Shown: positions 17,714-26,610 of the stretch, piece by piece
Numbering within the stretch: position 1 is the stretch's first letter
How the letters are laid out: each line of letters begins with the position of its first letter
Origin: Cellvibrio zantedeschiae
GTDB lineage: Bacteria; Pseudomonadota; Gammaproteobacteria; Pseudomonadales; Cellvibrionaceae
Reading direction: 5' to 3'
Length of the DNA: 64,000 nucleotides
Assembly (NCBI RefSeq): GCF_014652535.1
Contig: NZ_BMYZ01000001.1
Location: forward strand, 682,001 to 746,000
Notes under the pieces: generated by a model
Seen by the model: only the letters and a program-made list of their open reading frames with translations
The model's database searches: none
What the model was told of the DNA's origin: nothing
Made by a program: the position numbers and the translations under genes

Positions 17714-19153
17714 ATGTCGGTCAAAAGTTTTTTGTTGGTTTTTACGCTTGTATTGCTTCAAGCTTGCGGTGGCGGAGGGGGCGGCTCCAAAGAGCCTGTT
17801 GCTTCATCCTCTGCGCCAGCGGTTTCATCAAGTTCATCCAGTTCGCTCGCGAGTTCCAGCTCGTCCAGTAAAAGTTCAAGCAGCATGCCTGCGGATTATC
17901 CGGTGGGCACAGCAGACGCTCTTCCCGTTTTAAATCTTAAAACTGACAACGCAGCCCCGATAGTCTCTAAAGAAACCTATGTAAAAGGCAGCTTTTCCCT
18001 GGCGGATGTTGGCGGTGCCAGCGTTGACGGCACTTTGGAAGTACGTGGGCGCGGCAACTCGACCTGGGGCTGGGTGAAAAAACCATACCGTTTGAAGTTG
18101 ACCAACTCAACCTCCTTGCTCGGCATGCCTAAAGGAAAAAACTGGGTATTGCTGGCTAACTACGCCGATAAAACGCTGTTGCGCAACGATGTAGTCTTTA
18201 TGTTTGGTCGTGCCTTGGGCATGGAATATACGCCCAGGGCGCAATATGTTGAATTGAATTTAAACGGCGCTTATCAAGGTGTCTATCAATTGACCGAACA
18301 TATCCGCGTGGATAAAGACCGCGTGAATATTGATGAAATGAAAGTTACCGATACAGATGCGGAGAAGATCACCGGTGGTTATTTGATGGAGGTGGATTTC
18401 CGCCACGCTAAAAACTATTGCATAGGCGTCACCTGGGAAACATTTTGTGTCAACAATGTTAATACCTCGCGCGATGTTGATTATTGCATCGATTCAAAAC
18501 ACGGCATGCAGCCTGCGTGTTTGGCAAGCCCGGAAACCTTGCACGACCCAGCTTGGGCTGCTCAGCGCCAGTATATTGATAAATATTATGCCGATATGGA
18601 AGCAGCCCTTTTTAGCGATAACTTTACTGATCCAACGACAGGTTATGCTGCCTATTTGGATGTAGATTCGGTTATCAGCTATTACATTGCGAACGAGCTG
18701 TTCAAAAATGTGGATGGTGCTGAATCGAGTTTTTATATCTACAAAAAACGTGGTGGCAAATTCTTTTTTGGTCCCCTGTGGGATTTTGACTTAGCCTCTG
18801 GCAACGCGGGTTATAATGATGCCGACAAATCTTACGGTTGGTACATCCGTGCTTATCCCTGGTTCGCTCAATTGTTCAAAGATCCCGCTTTCCAGGCCAA
18901 AGTAAAAACGCGCTGGAATACCCTTAAAGCAGAAGGCAAGCTGGAATACATTTCCCAGTACGCTGAGGCGCGCGCTATCTGGTTGGATAAGCAACAGAAA
19001 AAGAACTACCAGTTGTGGTCTATCACCGATTTTGCGCCCTGGATTTTGCATGGCGGCCACGGTGGAACGGGTAGCTACGAAGCGGAAGTGAAAGAAATGG
19101 TTCGCTGGCAGAAAGAGCGTATCGATTGGTTGGATAAGGAAATCAATAAATAA
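17714..19153 (+). CDS. CotH kinase-like lipoprotein with poly-serine linker
   Basis: 479 residues. The lipoprotein signal ends LLQAC, with lipidated Cys at residue 18 followed by a poly-Gly stretch. Residues 30-58 are almost all Ser, a flexible linker frequent in Cellvibrio secreted enzymes. The globular part carries CotH-family features: RGRGNSTW, KKPYRLKL, then LLANYADKTLLRNDVVF, YQLTEHIRV and GPLWDFDLASGNAG (the metal-binding DFD segment). CotH proteins are atypical protein kinases that phosphorylate spore-coat proteins in Bacillus; in Gram-negatives the substrates are unknown. It is probably displayed on the outer membrane. It interrupts the usual cysM-rlmD adjacency. Kinase activity is inference. 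Confidence 0.8.
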   Translation: MSVKSFLLVFTLVLLQACGGGGGGSKEPVASSSAPAVSSSSSSSLASSSSSSKSSSSMPADYPVGTADALPVLNLKTDNAAPIVSKETYVKGSFSLADVGGASVDGTLEVRGRGNSTWGWVKKPYRLKLTNSTSLLGMPKGKNWVLLANYADKTLLRNDVVFMFGRALGMEYTPRAQYVELNLNGAYQGVYQLTEHIRVDKDRVNIDEMKVTDTDAEKITGGYLMEVDFRHAKNYCIGVTWETFCVNNVNTSRDVDYCIDSKHGMQPACLASPETLHDPAWAAQRQYIDKYYADMEAALFSDNFTDPTTGYAAYLDVDSVISYYIANELFKNVDGAESSFYIYKKRGGKFFFGPLWDFDLASGNAGYNDADKSYGWYIRAYPWFAQLFKDPAFQAKVKTRWNTLKAEGKLEYISQYAEARAIWLDKQQKKNYQLWSITDFAPWILHGGHGGTGSYEAEVKEMVRWQKERIDWLDKEINK

Positions 19154-19175
19154 GCCGCGCTAGCAAGCAATAAAT

Positions 19176-19215
19176 ACCCCTCGTCAGCACGACACAAATC
19201 GTATGGACGAGGGGT
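19176..19215 (+). terminator. Hairpin terminator after the CotH-like gene
   Basis: ACCCCTCGTC (19176-19185) pairs perfectly with GACGAGGGGT (19206-19215) across a 20-base loop; TTCGTTTTC follows. It lies just before the rlmD start and disfavours a start at 19203. Confidence 0.6.
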
Positions 19216-19238
19216 TCGTTTTCTCAAAGAGTTATTAC

Positions 19239-20711
19239 ATGTCCAATCCCAAAGGCCCTAAAAAGCCGCCATCTAACAAACTGGGGCAAAAGCCTCGCTC
19301 GGCAAAAACGACTGACAAAAAGGCGGCCGAGAAAACTTTCGCGTTTGAATTGGAAAACAGCCCGCGCCTGAATAAACCGCGCGTGGAGAAAAAAGCCCAG
19401 CCCATGGACGACATGCGTTTGGGTGAGTTTGTGATTGACCGTATGAGTCACGATGGTCGCGGCATTACGCAATGGAATGGCAAAACCCTGTTTGTAGATG
19501 GCGCTTTGACTGGCGAGCGTATCAGTGCGCGTTTGGTGCGCGACCACGCCCGCTATGCAGAAGCACGCCTGGACAAATTACTGGACGCAGCACCAGAACG
19601 TGTTGAGGCTGTTTGCGCACACTACGCCGAGTGCGGTGGTTGCCAACTCCAGCATTTCCATATCGAACATCAGGTTAGTTTCAAACAGGCTGCTGTGTTG
19701 CAGCAACTGGAGCTGTGGGGCGGTGTTAAACCCAAGCAACTATTGCCAACAATCCGCTCAGAGACTAGTGGCTATCGTCGTTGCGCGCGCTTGGGAATTG
19801 ATTACACCCAGGGTGAAGTCACGCTCGGCTTTCGTAAACGCAATAGCAAACAGCTCGTGCAGGTGGATTTATGTGGTGTGTTGGCCCCCGAGTTAAATCG
19901 CCTCTTGGCACCGCTCAAAATCTGGCTTACCGAGCTGCGAGCTGCGGAGGCAGTAACCCATCTTGAGTTGATTCAAGCCGAGCAAAAAACTGCAGTGGTT
20001 TTGCGTCACGTTCAGCCTTTGCATGAGGTGGATCTCCAACATTTAACCACGCTATCAAACCAGCTGAATTTCAGCGCATGGTTGCAAGGTGGCGAAGCGC
20101 ACCAGCTGCAAGATGTAAATGGGCAAGATGTTGATCCACGCTTGACCTACTCATTGGCAAATTACGCTCTCGAACTGGATTTTCACCCGCAAGATTTCAT
20201 TCAGGTAAACCCTGATGTGAACGCCCAAATGGTGGCGCAAGCTTTGCAGTTACTCGCATTAAAAGGCGACGAGCGAGTGCTGGATTTGTTCTGCGGTATA
20301 GGAAACTTCACTTTGCCTTTGGCGCGTAAGTGCGCAGAAGTAATCGGCATTGAAGCAGTGGATTCCATGGTGCAGCGCGGACGCGAGAATGCATCCAAAA
20401 TGGGCATTACCAACGTCCAATTTATGGCTGCGAACCTCTTGACCATGACGGAGCATCGCCTTAACCAAACCTGTGGAAAAATCGATGCAGTATTACTTGA
20501 TCCACCGCGCGATGGCGCCAAAGAAATCATCGACAAACTACCGCAACTTTCGCCCAAGCGGATTGTCTACGTGAGTTGCAATCCGGCAACCCTCGCGCGT
20601 GATGCAAAAGTGCTTGTCGCCGCTGGTTATCAACTAGACTCGGTGGGGGTGCTGGACATGTTCCCGCACACTGCCCATGTTGAATCTATGGCGTTGTTTG
20701 TTAAGCGCTAA
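19239..20711 (+). CDS. rlmD: 23S rRNA (uracil-1939-C5)-methyltransferase RlmD
   Basis: 490 residues. The start at 19239 is chosen because the earlier ATG at 19203 lies inside a terminator hairpin. A basic N-terminal extension of about 60 residues precedes a TRAM domain (RLGEFVIDRMSHDGRGITQWNG). The [4Fe-4S] cysteines lie in CAHYAECGGCQLQH with a fourth at DLCG. The SAM motif is VLDLFCGIGNFTLPLA, and the catalytic Cys is in YVSCNPATLARD. It methylates U1939 of 23S rRNA. It directly precedes relA, as in Pseudomonas. Confidence 0.94.
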   Translation: MSNPKGPKKPPSNKLGQKPRSAKTTDKKAAEKTFAFELENSPRLNKPRVEKKAQPMDDMRLGEFVIDRMSHDGRGITQWNGKTLFVDGALTGERISARLVRDHARYAEARLDKLLDAAPERVEAVCAHYAECGGCQLQHFHIEHQVSFKQAAVLQQLELWGGVKPKQLLPTIRSETSGYRRCARLGIDYTQGEVTLGFRKRNSKQLVQVDLCGVLAPELNRLLAPLKIWLTELRAAEAVTHLELIQAEQKTAVVLRHVQPLHEVDLQHLTTLSNQLNFSAWLQGGEAHQLQDVNGQDVDPRLTYSLANYALELDFHPQDFIQVNPDVNAQMVAQALQLLALKGDERVLDLFCGIGNFTLPLARKCAEVIGIEAVDSMVQRGRENASKMGITNVQFMAANLLTMTEHRLNQTCGKIDAVLLDPPRDGAKEIIDKLPQLSPKRIVYVSCNPATLARDAKVLVAAGYQLDSVGVLDMFPHTAHVESMALFVKR

Positions 20712-20792
20712 TTGAAGGTGTTATGGATTTCCGGATTAGTGTTTGTCGCCATCCTGTGCAGGCCGCTAACAATAAGAATGTGGAGCGTGTAA

Positions 20793-23036
20793 ATGGTTAA
20801 AGTTCGTCAGGATCACCCAATGGCGGCTGATGGTCAGGTGGATATCCAGGCGTGGATTGACCGCCTCAATAGCCATCATGCCCAGTCGGAAACCACACGT
20901 GCCGAGTTAGTCCGCGCTGCGCAGGTGAGCCTGTCTGTAGTCAACATCCACACCGAAGACGACCACAACTGGGGTGAAGACTTTAGCTGCTTCCGCATTG
21001 GTCTGGAAATGGCCGAAATTCTGGCAGACTTGCAACTCGACCAGGACGCTTTGGTCGCTGCCATTCTCTATCGCGCTGTGCGCGAAAACAAAATTACCCT
21101 TAGCGAAATTCAAACCGGTTTTGGCGATACAGTTTCCAAACTGGTAAAAGGTGTGCTGCGCATGGCGGCCATCAGTTATCAGCGCAATGAAAACGAAGAT
21201 CGCGTGCTCGGCAACCAGGCTGAAGTTCAAGCTGAAAAAATCCGCAAAATGCTCGTCGCCATGGTGGACGACGTGCGTGTTGCTCTCATCAAACTCGCTG
21301 AGCGTACTTGCGCAATCCGTGCGGTAAAAAGTGCGAGTGCCCAGCGTCGTCGCCAAGTTGCGCGCGAAGTTTCTGATATCTATGCACCGCTCGCACATCG
21401 CCTCGGCATTGGCCATATCAAGTGGGAATTGGAAGATCTTTCCTTCCGTTATTTAGAGCCGGACGAATACAAACAAATCGCCAAATTGCTGGATGAGCGC
21501 CGCTTAGCTCGTCAAGAATATATCGACAATATGCTCGCGCTTTTGCGTGGTGAATTGCAGGGCGCAAAAATTGATGGCGAAGTTTCTGGCCGCGCCAAAC
21601 ATATTTACAGTATCTGGCGCAAAATGAAGCGCAAAGATATTCCGTTCTCGCAGGTGTACGACATTCGCGCTGTGCGCATTCTGGTTCCATCAATACGTGA
21701 TTGTTATGCAGTACTCGGAATCGTACACAGCTTGTGGCGAAATATTCCGCACGAGTTTGATGATTACATCGCTTCACCCAAAGAAAATGGTTATCGCTCA
21801 CTCCACACTGCCGTGTGGGGGCCTGATAACAAAGTTTTGGAAGTACAAATTCGTACTTACGAAATGCACGAAGAATCTGAACTCGGCGTATGCGCGCACT
21901 GGCGCTACAAAGGTACAGATACCAACGAGGCACAAGACAGTTACGAGCAAAAAATTGCTTGGCTGCGTCAGGTTTTGGAGTGGCATGAAGAGTTGGGTGG
22001 CGACAGCGCGCAACTGCAAGATGACTTGCGCGCAGTAGATCAAGATCGTTTATATGTATTTACACCTGACGGGCACGTAGTGGATTTGCCGCGCACGGCA
22101 ACGCCGCTGGATTTTGCCTATCGCATTCACACTGATGTCGGTCACCACTGCCGTGGTGCAAAAGTTAACAACCGAATTGTGCCGCTCAACTATCAATTAA
22201 ATAATGCGGATCAAGTTGAAATCCTCACCGGCAAACGCGAAGCACCGAGCCGTGATTGGTTGAATCCCGCGTTAGGTTATGTGAACACTGCGCGTGCGCG
22301 TGCAAAAATTCAGCACTGGTTTAAACAGCAAGCGCGCGACCAAAATATTGCGGAAGGTCAAGCGCTGCTTGATCGCGAATTTAAACGCTTGGCGCTTTTG
22401 GATCTGGATTTTGAAAGCCTTGCGAAAAAATTAAAATTCAATTCGCTGGATGATTTGTATTGTGCAGTTGGCGCAAGTGATATCGGCGTTGGCCAGGTAT
22501 TAAACGCTGCGCAAAAACAATTGGACGAAGCTGATCCGCAACAGCCATTAATTCCTTTTAAAGCTAAATCGCCCAGCAAGAAAAAAGATTCAGATTTTTA
22601 TATTGAAGGTGTGGGTAATTTATTGACGCAAATCGCCAACTGCTGCAACCCGGTTCCGGGCGATGCAATCACTGGCTACATTACTTTAGGTAAAGGCGTT
22701 TCAATTCATCGTCAGGATTGTACAAATATTTTGCAGTTACAAACTGACGAGCCACAGCGCATTATTAAAGTGGAGTGGGGCAACACGCCGCAAAGTGCCT
22801 ATTCAGTAGATATTATTATTGAAGCTTATGACCGCTACGGTTTGCTGCGTGATATTACAACGCTGCTGGATAACGAGCGCATTAATATCAGCGCTTTGCA
22901 AACCCTGTCAGATAAACGTAAAAATACGGTAGACATGCAAGTGACTGCAGAAATTCGCAGCTTTGACGAGCTGAGTAAGATTCTGACCAAATTGAATCAG
23001 CTGCCAAACATCGCGTCAGCGCGCCGTAAACATTAA
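20793..23036 (+). CDS. relA: GTP pyrophosphokinase RelA (ppGpp synthetase I)
   Basis: 747 residues, the usual RelA length. The N-terminal HD region is degenerate (AAILYRAVRENK in place of the HD hydrolase motif). The synthetase domain carries HEFDDYIASPKENGYRSLHT; the acidic EFDD motif marks monofunctional RelA rather than bifunctional SpoT/Rel. TGS (DRLYVFTPDGHVVDLP), the zinc-finger region with CCNPVPGD, and an ACT domain follow. It makes (p)ppGpp when uncharged tRNA enters the ribosome. No mazG follows, unlike Pseudomonas. Confidence 0.96.
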   Translation: MVKVRQDHPMAADGQVDIQAWIDRLNSHHAQSETTRAELVRAAQVSLSVVNIHTEDDHNWGEDFSCFRIGLEMAEILADLQLDQDALVAAILYRAVRENKITLSEIQTGFGDTVSKLVKGVLRMAAISYQRNENEDRVLGNQAEVQAEKIRKMLVAMVDDVRVALIKLAERTCAIRAVKSASAQRRRQVAREVSDIYAPLAHRLGIGHIKWELEDLSFRYLEPDEYKQIAKLLDERRLARQEYIDNMLALLRGELQGAKIDGEVSGRAKHIYSIWRKMKRKDIPFSQVYDIRAVRILVPSIRDCYAVLGIVHSLWRNIPHEFDDYIASPKENGYRSLHTAVWGPDNKVLEVQIRTYEMHEESELGVCAHWRYKGTDTNEAQDSYEQKIAWLRQVLEWHEELGGDSAQLQDDLRAVDQDRLYVFTPDGHVVDLPRTATPLDFAYRIHTDVGHHCRGAKVNNRIVPLNYQLNNADQVEILTGKREAPSRDWLNPALGYVNTARARAKIQHWFKQQARDQNIAEGQALLDREFKRLALLDLDFESLAKKLKFNSLDDLYCAVGASDIGVGQVLNAAQKQLDEADPQQPLIPFKAKSPSKKKDSDFYIEGVGNLLTQIANCCNPVPGDAITGYITLGKGVSIHRQDCTNILQLQTDEPQRIIKVEWGNTPQSAYSVDIIIEAYDRYGLLRDITTLLDNERINISALQTLSDKRKNTVDMQVTAEIRSFDELSKILTKLNQLPNIASARRKH

Positions 23037-23054
23037 TTGTATTAAATAGGGAGT

Positions 23055-23129
23055 CGTCATCCTCGCGCAGCGGGGATCCAGCTGTTGTCTTTAGTTTTAA
23101 AGCTGGACCCCCGCTGCGCGAGCATGACG
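23055..23129. repeat. Dispersed palindromic repeat, copy A (complete)
   Basis: Left arm 23055-23083 and right arm 23101-23129 are 29 bases each and complementary except for two positions. The loop is 17 bases. The arm begins CGTCATCCTCGCGCAGC and ends GGATCCAGCT. Two more copies lie at 34015 and 34517. The arm resembles the CGTCATTCCCGCG...GGGAATCCAG type of intergenic palindrome widespread in proteobacteria. It may also end relA transcription. Confidence 0.85.
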
Positions 23130-23192
23130 GCTCTCTGCTAAAAATCTGATATTTACTAATTCGTATATTTTTATTCTTAGAGATTTATTTGC

Positions 23193-23795
23193 ATGTCATC
23201 TTTCCGCGTTATCGATAAAAAAACTCGCCTTAAGTTGGGCATTGTTGTTGTCATTATTATTCACATAGGAATGTTTTATGGTTTCTGGCGAGTACATGCC
23301 AAGCAAATTGGGAATAAAGTCTATGAAATGGATATCTATGCCGCAAAAGCAGCAGAAGGTTTGGCTTTTTATGAAGCTACAGCATCAGAAGAATGCGTGA
23401 AAGTTCTAAACGAACAAGCGCCAAAACCGGGAATGCCCGTATATGTTGAACCGCTTGCAGGTGCTAAAAAAGTTGAAGCCAACAAAGCGAAACCTAAAGA
23501 GGTCAAACTGGATCCATCTTTGTTTTATGCATCATCCCCACGCTGTACTGCCAGTATTGCTATACCTGCGGGCGCAGAGAGGTTGGGTGCAGAAGGTTTT
23601 GTCGGGTTGGAATTAAATATTGATAAGGCTGGTTTGGTTAAATACGGTGAAATCAGTCGCTCAAGTGGTTTTGCAGACCTGGATGAGGCAGCACTCAAAC
23701 AAGTGAAAGAAAATTTAACCTTCAAGCCCTGTCAAAAAGGTGATGCGATTGTTGGTTGCAAGCAAATTATAAAATACAGATGGAAGACGCTGTAA
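23193..23795 (+). CDS. TonB-like energy transducer protein (C-terminal TonB domain)
   Basis: 200 residues. A short cytoplasmic N-terminus is followed by one membrane helix (about residues 17-33) with a His within it (IIIHIGMFY), as in TonB. A linker rich in Lys, Ala and Pro leads to a C-terminal domain at about residues 112-198. That domain carries the TonB pattern GFVGLELNIDKAGLVKYGEISRSSGF followed by LDEAALKQVKENLTFKPC. There is no adjacent ExbB/ExbD or receptor gene. Several extra Cys residues (about 68, 117, 183 and 190) could form disulfides. It may energise a receptor encoded elsewhere or act as a structural TonB-family protein. Confidence 0.75.
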   Translation: MSSFRVIDKKTRLKLGIVVVIIIHIGMFYGFWRVHAKQIGNKVYEMDIYAAKAAEGLAFYEATASEECVKVLNEQAPKPGMPVYVEPLAGAKKVEANKAKPKEVKLDPSLFYASSPRCTASIAIPAGAERLGAEGFVGLELNIDKAGLVKYGEISRSSGFADLDEAALKQVKENLTFKPCQKGDAIVGCKQIIKYRWKTL

Positions 23796-23815
23796 GAAAA
23801 TATTCTGCATAAATA

Positions 23816-23840
23816 AAAGGGCGACTCAATGTCGCCCTTT
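23816..23840. terminator. Bidirectional terminator between TonB-like gene and argS
   Basis: AAAGGGCGAC (23816-23825) pairs perfectly with GTCGCCCTTT (23831-23840); the T run continues to 23843. The genes on both sides converge on it. Confidence 0.85.
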
Positions 23841-23861
23841 TTTCTTTTCAGTAATTCTACA

Positions 23862-25607
23862 TTACATGCGTTCCATTACTTCAATGCCCAACAAATCCAA
23901 ACCTTGCTCAATAGTGCGTGCAACCAAGTGACACAAACGCAAACGGCTATCGCGTACGTCTGGTTCAATACCTTCCTTCAATATTGGGCAGGCTTCGTAG
24001 AAGGTCATATACAGGCTAGCAATTTCGTAAAGGTAAGTACACAGCAAATGTGGTAAAGCTTCGCGTGAGACTTGATCAAGTACTTCGCTAAATTGCAGCA
24101 GCTTGATCGCTAAAGTTTTTTCTTGCTCGGTGCCAATCACAATTTTATTTTGCAATGATTCTGGTTGTACACCGGCTTTGCGGAAAATACTCTGCACACG
24201 AGTAAAGGCATATTGCATATAAGGCGCAGTGTTGCCTTCAAAGCTCAGCATGCTGTCCCAGCTAAAAATATAATCGTTAGTGCGGGTTTTGCTAAGGTCA
24301 GAATATTTCACTGAGCCGATACCCACTTTGCGCGCAATTTCTGTAATTTCACTTTCGCTTAAATCGGTGCTGCGTTCGCGCACCAAATTTCCGGCACGCT
24401 CTACAGCTTCGGTTAAAAGTTCCGCGAGTTTTACCGTGCCGCCCGTGCGCGTTTTAAAAGGTTTTCCGTCGTTGCCCATCATGGTGCCAAAAGCTAAATG
24501 CTCAAGGCTTACGCTGTCATCTGCAAATTTTGCTTTGCGTGCAATAGTGAAAACTTGTTGCATGTGCAGCGATTGACGCGCATCGATAAAATACATAATG
24601 CGATTGGCGTGCAAGGTTTTTACGCGATAACGTAAAGCTGCAATGTCAGAGGTGGCATACAGAAAACCGCCGCCTTGTTTTTGAATAATTACGGGCGATG
24701 GGTTGCCATCTTTATCGGCCAGCTCTTGCAAGAACACAACTTGCGCACCTTCACTTTCGCTTGCTAAACCTTGATCTTGTAATTCTTTTACAACGGGCGC
24801 GAGATCGTTGTTGTAAAAGCTTTCGCCACGTACATGCTCATCGTTGAGCGTTACATTGAGCTGCTGATAAATTTCGGTGCTATGGTGCAATGAAATATCT
24901 TTGAATTGCTGCCACAACTTTAGCATGTTTGCATCACCCGATTGCAAACGTACTACATAGTCACGTGCTTTATTGGCAAAGTTTTCATCGTCATCAAAAT
25001 GTTTTTTAGCTTGTTGATAAAACACTTCCAAATCTTTGAGTGCCATTTCGCCATCTTGGTTTGCACCTAGTTGCTCCTCAAGTTCAGCAATCAGCATCCC
25101 AAACTGTGTCCCCCAATCGCCCACATGGTTTTGGCGAATAACTTTATGCCCCTGGAATTCCAATAAGCGTGCAAGCGCATCGCCAATAATGGTGGAACGC
25201 AAATGACCTACGTGCATTTCTTTAGCGAGGTTAGGGCCGGAATAATCAATTACTACAGTTTGCGGGTTGCTGACGTTGGCGATATTTAAACGGGCGTCTG
25301 TTTGTGCGCTGGCAATTTGTTGGCCGAGCCATGTTGGGTTTAAATCAATATTGATAAAACCGGGGCCCGCGATTTCGAGTTTATCTGCAATACCTTCAAG
25401 TTCAGGTTGTAATGCTGCGACAATCCTGCCGGCCAGTTCGCGTGGATTGGTACCCATCACCTTGGCTGCGCCCATTGCGCAGTTGGCTTGGTAATCGCCA
25501 AAACCGGCTTTTTTACCGGGAGCAATCAGGGCCGGAAGGTCAGCCGGAATGCCGCAGGCGGCCATGGCAGAGAGGACTTTGTCGTTAAGCAGTTCGCGAA
25601 TATTCAT
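23862..25607 (-). CDS. argS: Arginyl-tRNA synthetase
   Basis: 581 residues, class I synthetase. The N-terminal Add1 domain (residues 1-90) recognises the tRNA D-loop. The HIGH motif is HVGHLRS near residue 134, after SGPNLAKEM. The KMSK-like loop is degenerate (FKTRTGGT), as is common in ArgRS. The C-terminal DALR anticodon domain ends VMERM. It charges tRNA-Arg. It diverges from the crotonase gene. Confidence 0.95.
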   Translation of the reverse strand: MNIRELLNDKVLSAMAACGIPADLPALIAPGKKAGFGDYQANCAMGAAKVMGTNPRELAGRIVAALQPELEGIADKLEIAGPGFINIDLNPTWLGQQIASAQTDARLNIANVSNPQTVVIDYSGPNLAKEMHVGHLRSTIIGDALARLLEFQGHKVIRQNHVGDWGTQFGMLIAELEEQLGANQDGEMALKDLEVFYQQAKKHFDDDENFANKARDYVVRLQSGDANMLKLWQQFKDISLHHSTEIYQQLNVTLNDEHVRGESFYNNDLAPVVKELQDQGLASESEGAQVVFLQELADKDGNPSPVIIQKQGGGFLYATSDIAALRYRVKTLHANRIMYFIDARQSLHMQQVFTIARKAKFADDSVSLEHLAFGTMMGNDGKPFKTRTGGTVKLAELLTEAVERAGNLVRERSTDLSESEITEIARKVGIGSVKYSDLSKTRTNDYIFSWDSMLSFEGNTAPYMQYAFTRVQSIFRKAGVQPESLQNKIVIGTEQEKTLAIKLLQFSEVLDQVSREALPHLLCTYLYEIASLYMTFYEACPILKEGIEPDVRDSRLRLCHLVARTIEQGLDLLGIEVMERM

Positions 25608-25650
25608 GGTGATAATCTAAGGTTCTAGCTAATAAGTGAGGGTGCGAATT

Positions 25651-25667
25651 GTACCCTATACTGGTAC
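25651..25667. promoter_or_regulatory. Short inverted repeat overlapping a -10-like hexamer between argS and crotonase gene
   Basis: GTACC at 25651-25655 and GGTAC at 25663-25667 flank CTATACT. TATACT (25657-25662) is a good -10 for the plus-strand gene. No convincing -35 is seen. The repeat could be an operator; this is tentative. Confidence 0.35.
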
Positions 25668-25695
25668 TTAGCCATAACTACCAAAGGATGTTGTC

Positions 25696-26484
25696 ATGAG
25701 TACGATTACCAGTGCTAACCCCCAGATTCTGGTTACGCAAGATGAACGGATTCTGCGTATTCAGCTAAATCGCCCCGAGCGCAAGAACGCGCTATCGCTC
25801 GCCATGTACGCGACTCTCGCGGATATCATTCACGCAGCCAATAACGACCGCAGCGTACGGGTTGTGGTCTTAAGTGGCGTTAACGAATGTTTTACCAGTG
25901 GCAACGATTTGCTGGATTTTATGAATGAGCCGGAAATTCACGATAGCCATCCGGTCGTGCGTTTTATGGTTGCGTTGCAAAACTGCCTTAAGCCGGTAGT
26001 TGCGGTGGTGCAAGGGCATGCGGTAGGAATTGGCACGACTTTGCTGTTGCATTGCGATTTGGTTTACGCCGCGCAAGATGCCCGTTTGCAACTTCCATTC
26101 GTCAATTTAGGTCTGTGCCCTGAGTACGCCAGTAGCTATTTAGTTCCGCGTTTGGTTGGGCAACAAAAAGCGGCGGAATTATTGCTTTTAGGTGAATCTT
26201 TTACCGGTAGTGATGCGGAAAAAATGGGTTTTGTAAACGCAGCGGTTCCAGCAAATGAATTAATTGCATTTGCAGAATCCAAAATTCAGCGCTTAGCCAA
26301 CCAACCTCCTGCCGCTGTGCGCCGCGCAAAATCTTTGTTAAAGAAAACCCAACATCAAGGTGTAGAAACTGCATTGGCAGCAGAGTTTATTGGTTTTGCT
26401 GAAGGTTTAAATTCGGATGAATGCAAAGAATCAGTAACGGCATTTTTTGAAAAACGTGCGCCGGACTTTTCTAGATTTGAATAG
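25696..26484 (+). CDS. Enoyl-CoA hydratase/isomerase family protein
   Basis: 262 residues, crotonase fold. The substrate-binding start is RIQLNRPERKNALSLAMY. The first oxyanion-hole segment is CFTSGNDLLDF, and the second VQGHAVGIGTTLLLHCDLVYA. NLGLCPEYASSYLVPRLVG supplies a Glu at one of the usual catalytic positions. A hydratase or isomerase acting on enoyl-CoA in fatty-acid breakdown is likely. The next gene on the same strand is a dienoyl-CoA-reductase-like SDR, which fits unsaturated fatty-acid oxidation. Confidence 0.85.
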   Translation: MSTITSANPQILVTQDERILRIQLNRPERKNALSLAMYATLADIIHAANNDRSVRVVVLSGVNECFTSGNDLLDFMNEPEIHDSHPVVRFMVALQNCLKPVVAVVQGHAVGIGTTLLLHCDLVYAAQDARLQLPFVNLGLCPEYASSYLVPRLVGQQKAAELLLLGESFTGSDAEKMGFVNAAVPANELIAFAESKIQRLANQPPAAVRRAKSLLKKTQHQGVETALAAEFIGFAEGLNSDECKESVTAFFEKRAPDFSRFE

Positions 26485-26502
26485 TCAACTGAGATTTGAA
26501 TA

Positions 26503-26577
26503 AATCCCTCCCAGCCTCCCTTTGCTAAAGGGAGGGGATTAGTTCCCCTCTTTGAAAAAGAGGGGTTAGGGGAGATT
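26503..26577. repeat. Three-helix intergenic repeat
   Basis: Two perfect inner hairpins are present: 26515-26523 with 26527-26535 (CCTCCCTTT/AAAGGGAGG) and 26545-26553 with 26557-26565 (CCCCTCTTT/AAAGAGGGG), each with a 3-base loop. The outer ends, AAATCCCTCCC at 26502 and GGGGAGATTT ending at 26577, are imperfectly complementary. The whole could fold as a three-way junction. The core resembles the 6024-6053 hairpin. Confidence 0.7.
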
Positions 26578-26610
26578 TAAGCTCTCACAAATATTATCAA
26601 GGTAATCATT

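Noticed and set aside
21418-21933. 171-codon open frame antisense to relA
   Set aside because: It lies wholly inside relA, has no ribosome site and its Arg/Cys-rich translation looks like a codon-bias shadow.
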